Shown here in pieces: positions 1-6,466 of a stretch of DNA of 13,881 nucleotides. Both the position numbers and the translations under genes were made by a program. The stretch lies in contig JAKFFO010000137.1 of NCBI GenBank assembly GCA_036675035.1, positions 1 to 13,881 of the forward strand, in the 5' to 3' direction. This stretch comes from MESE01 sp036675035. GTDB taxonomy: Bacteria > Pseudomonadota > Gammaproteobacteria > Burkholderiales > Burkholderiaceae_D. Under the pieces are notes generated by a model, which worked only from the letters and a program-made list of their open reading frames with translations, was not told the origin of the DNA and made no database searches. Positions within the stretch are counted from its first letter, which is position 1, and each line of letters starts with the position of its first letter.

Positions 1-243
1 GGCTCCTTGCGGCAGGGCGGTTGCGCCGGCCGGAATGTTATAGAGCACCCAGTGGGTAAAAGTTCTTTGAGGAGCAGCAGGATCGGGGGCGTCGGGGTCT
101 TCGACAATCAGCGCCAGGCTCTTCGTGCCGCCTGGCGCACCGGACCAGGATAATGGCGGCGAGACGTCGCCCCCGTCGCAAGTGTGGATCACCGGGATGG
201 TACCGCCGGCTTCAAACGCCGATGAAGTAAGCGTGAGGCTCAT
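1..243 (-). CDS. YbhB/YbcL-family PEBP protein (Raf kinase inhibitor-like), N-terminal part
   Basis: Reading the minus strand from the ATG at 243 gives 81 open codons that run off the window edge, so the C-terminus is missing. The product begins MSLTLTSSAF and contains CDGGDVSPPLSW, then LALIVEDPDAP and THWVLYNIP. These are the hallmark blocks of bacterial phosphatidylethanolamine-binding proteins of the YbhB/YbcL type: the CDG.D.SPPL.W block and the DPDAP ligand-pocket loop. Family members are usually about 150-180 aa, so roughly half is visible. An AGGAAAG Shine-Dalgarno lies just upstream of the ATG. The protein has no signal peptide and is probably cytoplasmic. Its molecular role in bacteria is poorly defined. 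It lies 97 nt downstream of the next gene on the same strand and could share its transcript. Confidence 0.9.
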   Translation of the reverse strand, partial: MSLTLTSSAFEAGGTIPVIHTCDGGDVSPPLSWSGAPGGTKSLALIVEDPDAPDPAAPQRTFTHWVLYNIPAGATALPQGA

Positions 244-340
244 CGCTTCTTTCCTGATTTCCTGTTCGACACTTGTTATTGCGACAGCACTCCATTCTCC
301 CGACGATCCCGGTTTGCGGCCGTGCGCACTTCAAGAATGC

Positions 341-730
341 CTAAATGTTGTAATAGGCAAGCAGCGCCGTCGCGCATTTGACCGGGTCTTTTTCCTTCGG
401 GCAGACGATCGAGTCGTTGGCGGGGTGGCCGACTTTCTTGACCGATGGCGTCTTGGTCATCGCGGCCAGGCGTCGCCGCACATGACGGCTCAGCGAAACG
501 CCTTTTTCCTGTTCTTCCAGCCGGTAATGACCGCAGTACCGCAAGCCATCCTCGAACACGATCTCGACTTCGCATTCTGCAGGCAAGGTGCCGGACTGGT
601 CGTGAGCCCAGTTTTTCAGCACCGAATTGGCTGCTTCCATTGAACTCACCCGCGCGCTCGATGCAGAACCGTCCGCGGAATGAATGAAAATGCGTGAAAT
701 ATCGACTTTCTCGGTTGATTGGCTGGTCAC
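341..730 (-). CDS. Hypothetical protein, 129 aa
   Basis: I do not recognise a characterised family. The GTG at 730 is chosen as the start because CCAGGA lies about six bases upstream, whereas the ATG 16 codons further up has no ribosome binding site and would add an unlikely Cys-rich leader. The product is soluble, with no signal peptide or membrane segment. The middle (about residues 50-90) reads CEVEIVFEDGLRYCGHY and then a basic SRHVRRRLAAM stretch. The 'V.FEDG..Y.G.Y.L......H.R' pattern vaguely recalls small plasmid- and genome-borne proteins with a 'W.DG..Y.GRYD....H' motif, but I would not assign it on that basis. There are four Cys residues (C53, C66, C110, C119). Codon use is consistent with real coding, and the PEBP gene follows on the same strand. 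Confidence 0.7.
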   Translation of the reverse strand: MTSQSTEKVDISRIFIHSADGSASSARVSSMEAANSVLKNWAHDQSGTLPAECEVEIVFEDGLRYCGHYRLEEQEKGVSLSRHVRRRLAAMTKTPSVKKVGHPANDSIVCPKEKDPVKCATALLAYYNI

Positions 731-1153
731 GTTAAGTCCTGGTAAATATTGCTTTGAACAAAAGAAATGAGGGCACAATCCGGAAATTCAAGAACCAATC
801 TTGTCGTGTCTTTTTTGTAATCGTTTCGGGGCTTCTTTTTTTGACACCGCCGCTGGCGGACCGTTCCGAAAGCCAGCAGTAAGGCGAATATCCGCGTCAG
901 GCCATGCATTTTATGCAGCCGAGTAAACGATATATTTGCCGTGCCGAGACCGAAAAACGGCGCATGCACCGATCCGATGCTTTCCAAATCCCGTGTGCTG
1001 ACCGCCGATGACTAGACGCCGACGATGTGACCGCGATGAGTTGAAGTTGAATGACCCGTACTCGCCGGCGCAATATGTTGCCATGATCATCTGGAAACAT
1101 TACCCATTGTTTTCCGCTGCCCAAAGACATTGTCCGCGGGCAGCGCTCCATCG
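731..1153. other. Intergenic region, 423 nt, no convincing gene
   Basis: The short open frames on both strands here have no ribosome binding site, no recognisable product and overlap one another. The part near 731-850 is AT-richer and probably holds the promoter of the 129-aa gene, but I could not find a clean -35/-10 pair at proper spacing. The only clear structure is the perfect inverted repeat listed at 1115-1145, close behind the end of the crystallin-like gene. Confidence 0.6.
1115..1145 (-). terminator. Strong hairpin 9 nt after the crystallin-like gene; possible 3' end of the operon
   Basis: CGCTGCCC (1115-1122) and GGGCAGCG (1138-1145) form a perfect 8-bp stem around a 15-nt loop, beginning 9 nt past the TAA of the 422-aa gene. 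On the minus strand it is followed by GAAAAC rather than a run of T, so it is not a textbook intrinsic terminator. It may be a Rho-dependent or processing/stability hairpin at the transcript end. Confidence 0.45.
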
Positions 1154-2422
1154 TTACGTCGAGCAGGCGACTTTCAGCGAATCGATCGACTGCACCATGC
1201 CCAGTTCCTTGCGTACGTCGCTGATTTTCTGTCCGGGTTTGAGCGTGGCGGAACTTCCCTTGAAATTTTTTTCGGCATACACGGTCACTGTCGCATTCGG
1301 GCCGACGGCCAGGCTGTCAGTCTTGCGCGCCCAGTTGACGCCGGAAGGGGTATCCAGCGTCGCCAGGTTCAGTTCGCCGGCCACGGTCAGCTCATTCGCT
1401 GCCATTGCGCTGCTGCTTGCGCCGGAGCCGGAATTTGCGCTTGCCCCGCTGCTGGCGCTGCCTGCGTCGGCGGAACTTGTACTGCTGCCCGAACTTCCGG
1501 TGGATTTGGAACTGTCGGCGGCGGAGCTGGCGGCTTCCGCAGCGCCGCTGCTTCCTGCGCTACCGCTGGCTGAAGAATCACTGGACCCACCCGCACCGCT
1601 TGCACCGCTGGAGCTGCTTGAGCCTGCATCGGCCATCAGCCTTACCCAACAGCCGTTAGCCAGCTTCGGATCGTCACGCACCTGAACCGGCACCAGCACC
1701 GTGACGGGAATCGTCACCGGTACCGGTATGGTGGTCGTGCCGCCGGCGCTGGCGCCGCTGCTGGTTCCGGCGGAGTCGCTGCCGCTTGTGCCGGAGCTCC
1801 CATCGGTGGAACTACCGGCGCTGCCGGACGCACCCGACGTGCCGGAGGTGTCATTGGTCGGCGGGATCGGAAGCCCGCTGGAAGTGGTGCCGCCGGAGGA
1901 TGAATCGGAGCTGCTGCTGCCGCTGGCGCCGGACGCATCCGATGCGCCTGATGTGCCGCTGGTTGACGGAATCCGCAGCCCGCTGGACGTAGTGTCATCG
2001 GGCGATCCGCTGGTTGCCGGGATCGGCAAGCCGGATGAAGTGGTGTCGCTGGACGATCCGCCGGAACCGCTGGCGCTCGTGCCTGAAGTGCTGTCGGAGG
2101 CGGTGCCTGATGCGGCGCTTGAGCCGGAGGCGGACGTGCCGCTATTGTCGGGAACAGCACTTTCACCGGGTTTGCCGAGGTCCATGTTGTACGGTCGCGG
2201 ACCACCCGGCAAACCTCTGCCGTGTACCGTACCGTCGCTGGAACTTGCGCCGGCGGAGCCGGTGCCGCTGCTGCCCGATGTTCCGCTGCTGCCGGAGTTC
2301 TGGGTCGTGGCATTGGTATCGGGCGAGCTCGATGTGTTCTGCGCCGATGAGATGGTATAGGCGGACGCCAGCAGCGTACTCAGCAACGCCGGCAGGATCA
2401 AACGTCTGGATTTCAGATTCAT
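1154..2422 (-). CDS. Exported Ser/Gly-rich protein with interrupted beta/gamma-crystallin-like domain, 422 aa
   Basis: The ATG at 2422 is chosen because GGAG lies six bases upstream and it opens a Sec signal peptide (MNLKSRRLILPALLSTLLAS, likely cleaved after SSA at residue 27). Residues 28-230 are low-complexity Ser/Gly/Thr/Ala with three copies of TTSSGL(P/R)IP (127-135, 144-152, 179-187). A Val/Pro-rich segment (231-248) leads into NGCWVRL (256-262). After a Ser/Gly/Ala insertion (about 267-341), a crystallin-type Greek-key sequence follows (345-420): LTVAGELNL, GVNWARKTDSL, GPNATVTVYAEKNFKG and SIDSLKVAC. Cys258 and Cys420 are both kept in the paralogue at 2955-3485 and may form a disulfide. 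The domain assignment rests on the (V)TVY....F.G...L..G and S..SLKV pattern of bacterial beta/gamma-crystallins. It probably acts in the periplasm or outside the cell; no enzymatic role is visible. An intrinsic terminator sits just upstream. Confidence 0.85.
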   Translation of the reverse strand: MNLKSRRLILPALLSTLLASAYTISSAQNTSSSPDTNATTQNSGSSGTSGSSGTGSAGASSSDGTVHGRGLPGGPRPYNMDLGKPGESAVPDNSGTSASGSSAASGTASDSTSGTSASGSGGSSSDTTSSGLPIPATSGSPDDTTSSGLRIPSTSGTSGASDASGASGSSSSDSSSGGTTSSGLPIPPTNDTSGTSGASGSAGSSTDGSSGTSGSDSAGTSSGASAGGTTTIPVPVTIPVTVLVPVQVRDDPKLANGCWVRLMADAGSSSSSGASGAGGSSDSSASGSAGSSGAAEAASSAADSSKSTGSSGSSTSSADAGSASSGASANSGSGASSSAMAANELTVAGELNLATLDTPSGVNWARKTDSLAVGPNATVTVYAEKNFKGSSATLKPGQKISDVRKELGMVQSIDSLKVACST

Positions 2423-2447
2423 GATTATCTCCGTTGGAAGGCTGGTT

Positions 2448-2471
2448 GAAAAATACCGGGTTCGACCCGGT
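2448..2471 (-). terminator. Intrinsic terminator or attenuator between the ASRT-like gene and the crystallin-like gene
   Basis: On the minus strand ACCGGGT and ACCCGGT (2455-2471) pair perfectly (7 bp, 3-nt loop) and are followed at once by ATTTTTC, a five-T run. This is a canonical Rho-independent signal. It lies after the ASRT-like stop (2497) and 25 nt before the ATG of the 422-aa gene, so that gene is either expressed by read-through or has its own start, or expression drops sharply at this point. Confidence 0.7.
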
Positions 2472-2473
2472 GG

Positions 2474-2495
2474 GGGCCTGCTTCGGGCCTGCTTC
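2474..2495 (-). repeat. Perfect tandem 11-bp repeat, two copies
   Basis: GGGCCTGCTTC occurs at 2474-2484 and again at 2485-2495, head to tail, in the few bases between the ASRT-like stop codon and the terminator stem. No function is evident; replication slippage is the simplest origin. Confidence 0.8.
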
Positions 2496-2496
2496 A

Positions 2497-2871
2497 TTAA
2501 TCGCTGCCGTAAGCAATCGTCGACAGCAATCCCAATTCCGCTTGCCGCGAATCAAGCCGCGTGTGCTGCACGACGACCGGTACATCGGATTCGATCACGC
2601 TGGCGTAGTCGGTGCCGAGTGGAATCGGTTCCGGATCGTCCAAATCGTTGAAGCGCAGATGGAGCGTACGCTGCGCGCCGACCGTGACCCGATACGGCCC
2701 CGCGGGTTTCCGGTCCTTGAAGAAAACCGTGATATGGATGTTCGCATCGCGGTCGCCCGCGTTCAGGATGCAGGCTGTTTCGTGGCTGACGAACTCGCGG
2801 CTTGTACCGGTACTTGCCGGAGGGATATAACCCTCGGCAATCGCCCATCTTTTTTTTCCGATCGATTGCAT
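2497..2871 (-). CDS. ASRT-family protein (sensory rhodopsin transducer-like), 124 aa
   Basis: The ATG at 2871 has an ideal AAGGAG five bases upstream. The full-length 124-aa product matches the Anabaena sensory rhodopsin transducer (ASRT) family from end to end as I know it: WAIAEGYIPP (9-18), EFVSHETACILNAGD (26-40), a PAGPYRVTV strand (57-65), RFNDL (73-77), DYASVIESDVPVVVQHTRLDSRQAE (88-112, quoted only as a block) and an LLSTIAY end. ASRT itself is a soluble beta-sandwich tetramer that binds the cytoplasmic face of Anabaena sensory rhodopsin. Most family members occur in bacteria without a rhodopsin, and none is encoded in this window, so another partner or a ligand is likely. The protein has no signal peptide and is therefore cytoplasmic. 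It lies between two crystallin-like genes, 83 nt after the first and 74 nt before the second. Confidence 0.88.
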   Translation of the reverse strand: MQSIGKKRWAIAEGYIPPASTGTSREFVSHETACILNAGDRDANIHITVFFKDRKPAGPYRVTVGAQRTLHLRFNDLDDPEPIPLGTDYASVIESDVPVVVQHTRLDSRQAELGLLSTIAYGSD

Positions 2872-2888
2872 CTCGTCTCCTTGGCCGA

Positions 2889-2926
2889 TGCGCCGCCGGA
2901 CCTGAAAACCGTTGAAGGGCGGCGCA
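2889..2926 (-). repeat. Perfect 9-bp inverted repeat in the leader of the ASRT-like gene
   Basis: TGCGCCGCC (2889-2897) and GGCGGCGCA (2918-2926) form a GC-rich 9-bp stem with a 20-nt loop in the 83-nt gap between the crystallin-like lipoprotein and the ASRT-like gene. There is no T run after it on the minus strand, so it is more likely an mRNA stability or processing hairpin than a terminator. It ends about 17 nt before the ASRT start codon. Confidence 0.6.
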
Positions 2927-2954
2927 GATTAAAATCCTTCGCGCGGGTGCCGAC

Positions 2955-3485
2955 TTAAGCAGTGCAATTTACTTTCAGCGACTCGATCGTACTGACAAAT
3001 CCCAGCTCTTTGCGCGCATCCCGTATTACCTGGCCCGGCTTCAACACCACGCCAGGCCCCTTGTACTGTTCTTCGCCAAAAGCGGTCACCAGCGCATTGG
3101 GGCCGGTGATCAGGCCGTCGGCCTTGCCTTTCCAATTGACCCCGGAGGCCGTTTGCAAGGATGGCATATGCATCTTGCCCACAACGGTCAGCTGATCGCT
3201 CTGTCTGGGTGTCTCCTGGTTATCCACCAGGCGCGCCCAGCAACCGTTGTACAGTCCCGGATCGGCATTGATTTGCTGCGGCACCAATACCAGGACCGGA
3301 ACAACCGGTGCCGGTACGGCGGCAGTTTGCGCGCCGCTGCCGGACGCCTGGCTGGCTGCCGTGCTGCTGCCGGCGGAGCTGTCACTGCTCGACGCACGTG
3401 GAGAGTGCTGTGTCCCGGTGGTGCCGCATCCGGCAATCAGCATTGCGCCTAGCAGCGCCGGTAAAAGAAATTGTTTCGTTTCCAA
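2955..3485 (-). CDS. Lipoprotein with beta/gamma-crystallin-like domain, 176 aa
   Basis: The chosen start is the TTG at 3485: AGGAGGG lies about seven bases upstream, and the product then begins METKQFLLPALLGAMLIAGC, a textbook lipoprotein signal with lipobox IAGC (Cys20). Gly at +2 suggests the outer membrane. An alternative in-frame ATG at 3518 overlaps the stop of the upstream gene (ATGA) but would add 11 residues lacking basic charge. After a short Ser/Ala linker (31-58) and a Pro/Val-rich segment (57-69) come NGCWARL (80-86), LTVVG (99-103), GVNWKGKADGL, GPNALVTAFGEEQYKG and STIESLKVNC (165-174). It is a clear paralogue of the 422-aa protein, but its crystallin-like domain is compact and uninterrupted, which shows what the ancestral domain looked like. 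It follows the FAD/Fe-S gene by 29 nt, so co-transcription is likely. Confidence 0.85.
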   Translation of the reverse strand: METKQFLLPALLGAMLIAGCGTTGTQHSPRASSSDSSAGSSTAASQASGSGAQTAAVPAPVVPVLVLVPQQINADPGLYNGCWARLVDNQETPRQSDQLTVVGKMHMPSLQTASGVNWKGKADGLITGPNALVTAFGEEQYKGPGVVLKPGQVIRDARKELGFVSTIESLKVNCTA

Positions 3486-3514
3486 AATTTGCCCTCCTGT
3501 AAAAAAGTTGAGAT

Positions 3515-6466
3515 TCATTTTTCCTGCGCGGAAAATGCCTTCCCGGGCCGCGCATTCAATGCCATCTGCAATACCTGCGCCAGGTGCAGCGGTGTGCGCT
3601 CGGTTGTTTGCAGAATCTGTTCCCGGCAACTGAAGCCATCTGCGATGATCAGCGTGTCCGGCGAGGCTTCACGTACCGCCGGCAACAACACGCGCTCTCC
3701 GCACGCAATCGATACCTCATACTTTTCCTTCTCGAACCCGAATGATCCGGCCATGCCGCAACAACCGGATTCCAGCACATCGAAATCGAGCCCGAGCCTT
3801 TCCATCACTGCTTCTTCGGGGCTCATGTCGAGTACCGACTTGTGATGGCAGTGCGCGTGCACCGTTGCGCGCCGATCCAGCGACGGAAACTGAAACCTGT
3901 GCTGGTTCTTTTCCACGAATTCGCTCAGCATGAACACCTGTTCGCGCAGGCGCATCGCCTGCTCACTGTGCGGAAACAGATTAGGCAGTTCTTCCCGGAA
4001 CACCGACACGCACGCCGGCTCCAGTCCGACGATCGGCGTGCCGGAACGGATCTCGTCAGCCAGCGACGCCATCACGTTTTCCAGATAGCTTTTTGCCCGT
4101 TGCACCATGCCGAATTCATACAGCGGCCTGCCGCAGCAGAGATGTCCCTTCGGTATGCAAACATCGAAGCCGCCATGTTCCAGTACATCGACTGCCGCCT
4201 TGGCTATGTCGGGATTGAAATAGTTGTTGAACGTGTCGGGCCACAGGATGACCTTGCTGCCGCGTGACCGTGGGGTGTGCCGCTGCCTGAACCAGGCACT
4301 GAATGACTGTTCGGCAAATGGAGTAATGCGCCGCTGCGGCGCAACGCTGGCCAGCTTCTTGGCCAGTCCGGCGAACGGTTGTTTCTGGCTAAAGAAATTG
4401 GCAATACCCGGTGCGTACGACGCCAGTTTCGCCCAGCGATCGATCAACCCGAATGCATAGGCGTTAAGAGGGCGCATGCGGCCTTCGTAATAATGCGACA
4501 TGAATTCGGCCTTGTAGGTCGCCATGTCGACGCTGACCGGGCATTCCCCCTTGCAGCCTTTGCATGACAGGCACAAGTCGAGCGCTTCATGCACCGCCTC
4601 GCTTTTCCAGCCGTCCTTGACCACGTCACCCTGCAGCATCTCGAACAGCAGCCGCGCGCGTCCGCGCGTCGAATGCATTTCTTCGCCGGTCGCCATGTAG
4701 CTGGGGCACATGGTGCCGCTTTTCTTGCGGCATTCGCCAACGCCGACACAGCGCAGCATCGCGCGCGGAAAATTTCCATTGTCCTTCGTATAGTGGAAAT
4801 GCACCTTTACTTCCGGCGGGTCGTAATCGGCGCCGAGGCGCAGGTTTTCATCGACCTTGTAAGCACCGACCACCTTGCCGGGATTCATTTTCCAGTGCGG
4901 GTCCCAGATGCCCTTGAATTCGCGGAACGCCTGCATCACTTCGTCGCCGAACATGATCGGCAACAGTTCGGCCTTGGACTGGCCGTCGCCATGCTCGCCC
5001 GAAATCGATCCGCCCATGCCGACCACCAGGTGCGTTGCCTCGTACAGAAACCGCTTGTATTTTGCGATACCCGCCGCGGTTTCGAGATCGAAATCGATGC
5101 GCGTATGCACGCAACCCTGGCCGAAGTGGCCGTACAGGTCGCAGCCGTATTCGTACTTGTCGAACAGCGCGCGCAACTTGCGCAGATATTCGCCCAGCTT
5201 CTCCGGCGGTACCGCAGAATCTTCCCAGCCTTCCCAGGTGATCGGCTGGTTCGGCACATGCGCGGTGGCGCCGAGGCCCGATTCACGGACTTTCCAGATT
5301 TTCTCCTGCTCTGCGGGATCGTCGAACAGCTTCATCGATGGCGCATTCTGTTCCTGCTTCAGTGCATCCATCATCCGCTGCGCCTGTTGCGTCGCTTCAT
5401 CGATGCTGTCTGCGCCGAACTCGACCAGCAGCCATCCGCCGCCTTCGGGCAACAGTTCGATTTTTTTCGGGTGCATGCTGATCGCCTTCATGTCGGCGAC
5501 CAGGCGATCGTCGACACCTTCCAGCGCAATCGGATTGAAGCGCATCACTTGCGGTACATGATCGCCGGCTTCGTACACATCCTTGTAACCGAGCACTGCC
5601 AGCACGCGGTGCGACGGATTGTCGAGCAGGCGCACTTTCGCTTCGAGCACCACCACGCAGGTGCCTTCCGAGCCGACCAGTGCCTGCGCCAGGTTGAAAC
5701 CGCTTTCCGGCAATAGCGCGTGCAGGTTGTAGCCGGATACCCGGCGCGGGATTTGCGGGAAGTGGCGGCGGATCTGGTCGGCGTAGCGTTCGGACAGGTC
5801 GCGCAGCTGTGCATGGATTGCCGCGCGCCGGTCCTTGGAATCGCGCTGCTGTGCCGGCGCCGGATGGCCGATGTCGGCACCGACCGTCATCCGTACACCG
5901 TCATAGGTCAGCACGTCCAGCTCGATGACGTTGCGCACGGTTTCGCCGCCTCGTACCGAATGGGGGCCGCACGAATTGTTGCCGATCATGCCGCCCAGCG
6001 TGTTGTGGTTGTGCGTGGCCGGATCGGCGGCGAACGTGAGCCCCAGCTTGTTGGCTGCATCGCGCAGGTCGTCCAGCACCACGCCCGGTTGCACCCTGGC
6101 GGTCTTGCTTTCGGCATCGATCGATATGACCTGGTTCAGGTACTTGGAAAAATCCAGCACCACGGCCACGTTGCAGCATTGGCCGCACAGGCTGGTGCCG
6201 CCGCCGCGCGACAGCACCGGCGCACCATAGCGGTAACACAGGCGCACTGTTTCGATCACGTCTTCGACGGTGCGCGGAATCACCACGCCGATCGGCACTT
6301 GCCGGTAGTTCGACGCATCGGTCGCATACAGCGCGCGGCTGCCGTCATCGAACCGCACCTCGCCCCGGATCGCAGCCCGCAGCTCGGACGCGAGCCGCTC
6401 CATGTCGCCGAAATCGGCGGCAAGCGGCGGTGCGGTAGAGCGGGTGTCGACTAGATTCTGTAGCAT
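3515..6466 (-). CDS. FAD-binding and Fe-S dehydrogenase fusion (D-2-hydroxyacid dehydrogenase type), 983 aa
   Basis: The ATG at 6466 has AGGA six bases upstream and overlaps the previous gene by 16 nt. An upstream extension in the same frame is Arg-rich noise from that gene. Domains: a PCMH-type FAD-binding domain (about 55-285) with GGGTSLCGQCCN (88-99) and GGMIGNNSCGPHS (158-170); a FAD-oxidase C-terminal domain (about 285-545) with GHFGQGCVHTR (446-456) and SGEHGDG (489-495); a ferredoxin-like part with CVGVGECRKKSGTMC (573-587) and CLSCKGCKGEC (632-642), enough Cys for two 4Fe-4S clusters; and a CCG-type heterodisulfide-reductase-like part with CCGRP (777) and GCCGMAGSFGFEKE (901-914). 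This is the architecture of E. coli YdiJ (D-2-hydroxyglutarate dehydrogenase, about 1018 aa) and of fused respiratory D-lactate dehydrogenases. It should oxidise a D-2-hydroxy acid to the 2-oxo acid and reduce quinone at the membrane. The substrate cannot be read from the sequence. Confidence 0.92.
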   Translation of the reverse strand: MLQNLVDTRSTAPPLAADFGDMERLASELRAAIRGEVRFDDGSRALYATDASNYRQVPIGVVIPRTVEDVIETVRLCYRYGAPVLSRGGGTSLCGQCCNVAVVLDFSKYLNQVISIDAESKTARVQPGVVLDDLRDAANKLGLTFAADPATHNHNTLGGMIGNNSCGPHSVRGGETVRNVIELDVLTYDGVRMTVGADIGHPAPAQQRDSKDRRAAIHAQLRDLSERYADQIRRHFPQIPRRVSGYNLHALLPESGFNLAQALVGSEGTCVVVLEAKVRLLDNPSHRVLAVLGYKDVYEAGDHVPQVMRFNPIALEGVDDRLVADMKAISMHPKKIELLPEGGGWLLVEFGADSIDEATQQAQRMMDALKQEQNAPSMKLFDDPAEQEKIWKVRESGLGATAHVPNQPITWEGWEDSAVPPEKLGEYLRKLRALFDKYEYGCDLYGHFGQGCVHTRIDFDLETAAGIAKYKRFLYEATHLVVGMGGSISGEHGDGQSKAELLPIMFGDEVMQAFREFKGIWDPHWKMNPGKVVGAYKVDENLRLGADYDPPEVKVHFHYTKDNGNFPRAMLRCVGVGECRKKSGTMCPSYMATGEEMHSTRGRARLLFEMLQGDVVKDGWKSEAVHEALDLCLSCKGCKGECPVSVDMATYKAEFMSHYYEGRMRPLNAYAFGLIDRWAKLASYAPGIANFFSQKQPFAGLAKKLASVAPQRRITPFAEQSFSAWFRQRHTPRSRGSKVILWPDTFNNYFNPDIAKAAVDVLEHGGFDVCIPKGHLCCGRPLYEFGMVQRAKSYLENVMASLADEIRSGTPIVGLEPACVSVFREELPNLFPHSEQAMRLREQVFMLSEFVEKNQHRFQFPSLDRRATVHAHCHHKSVLDMSPEEAVMERLGLDFDVLESGCCGMAGSFGFEKEKYEVSIACGERVLLPAVREASPDTLIIADGFSCREQILQTTERTPLHLAQVLQMALNARPGKAFSAQEK

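Noticed and set aside
1714..2313. 199-codon Pro/Ala/Arg-rich minus-strand frame inside the crystallin-like gene
   Set aside because: It is a frame-shifted reading of the same low-complexity DNA, with no independent start signal.
1701..2360. 219-codon plus-strand frame rich in Pro, Leu, Val and Glu
   Set aside because: It is the mirror of the Ser/Gly/Thr repeat region of the 422-aa protein; repetitive codons leave the complement open. There is no ribosome binding site.
4589..5716. 375-codon plus-strand open frame
   Set aside because: It is wholly antisense to the FAD/Fe-S gene, lacks a recognisable product and is explained by GC-rich codon bias on the opposite strand.
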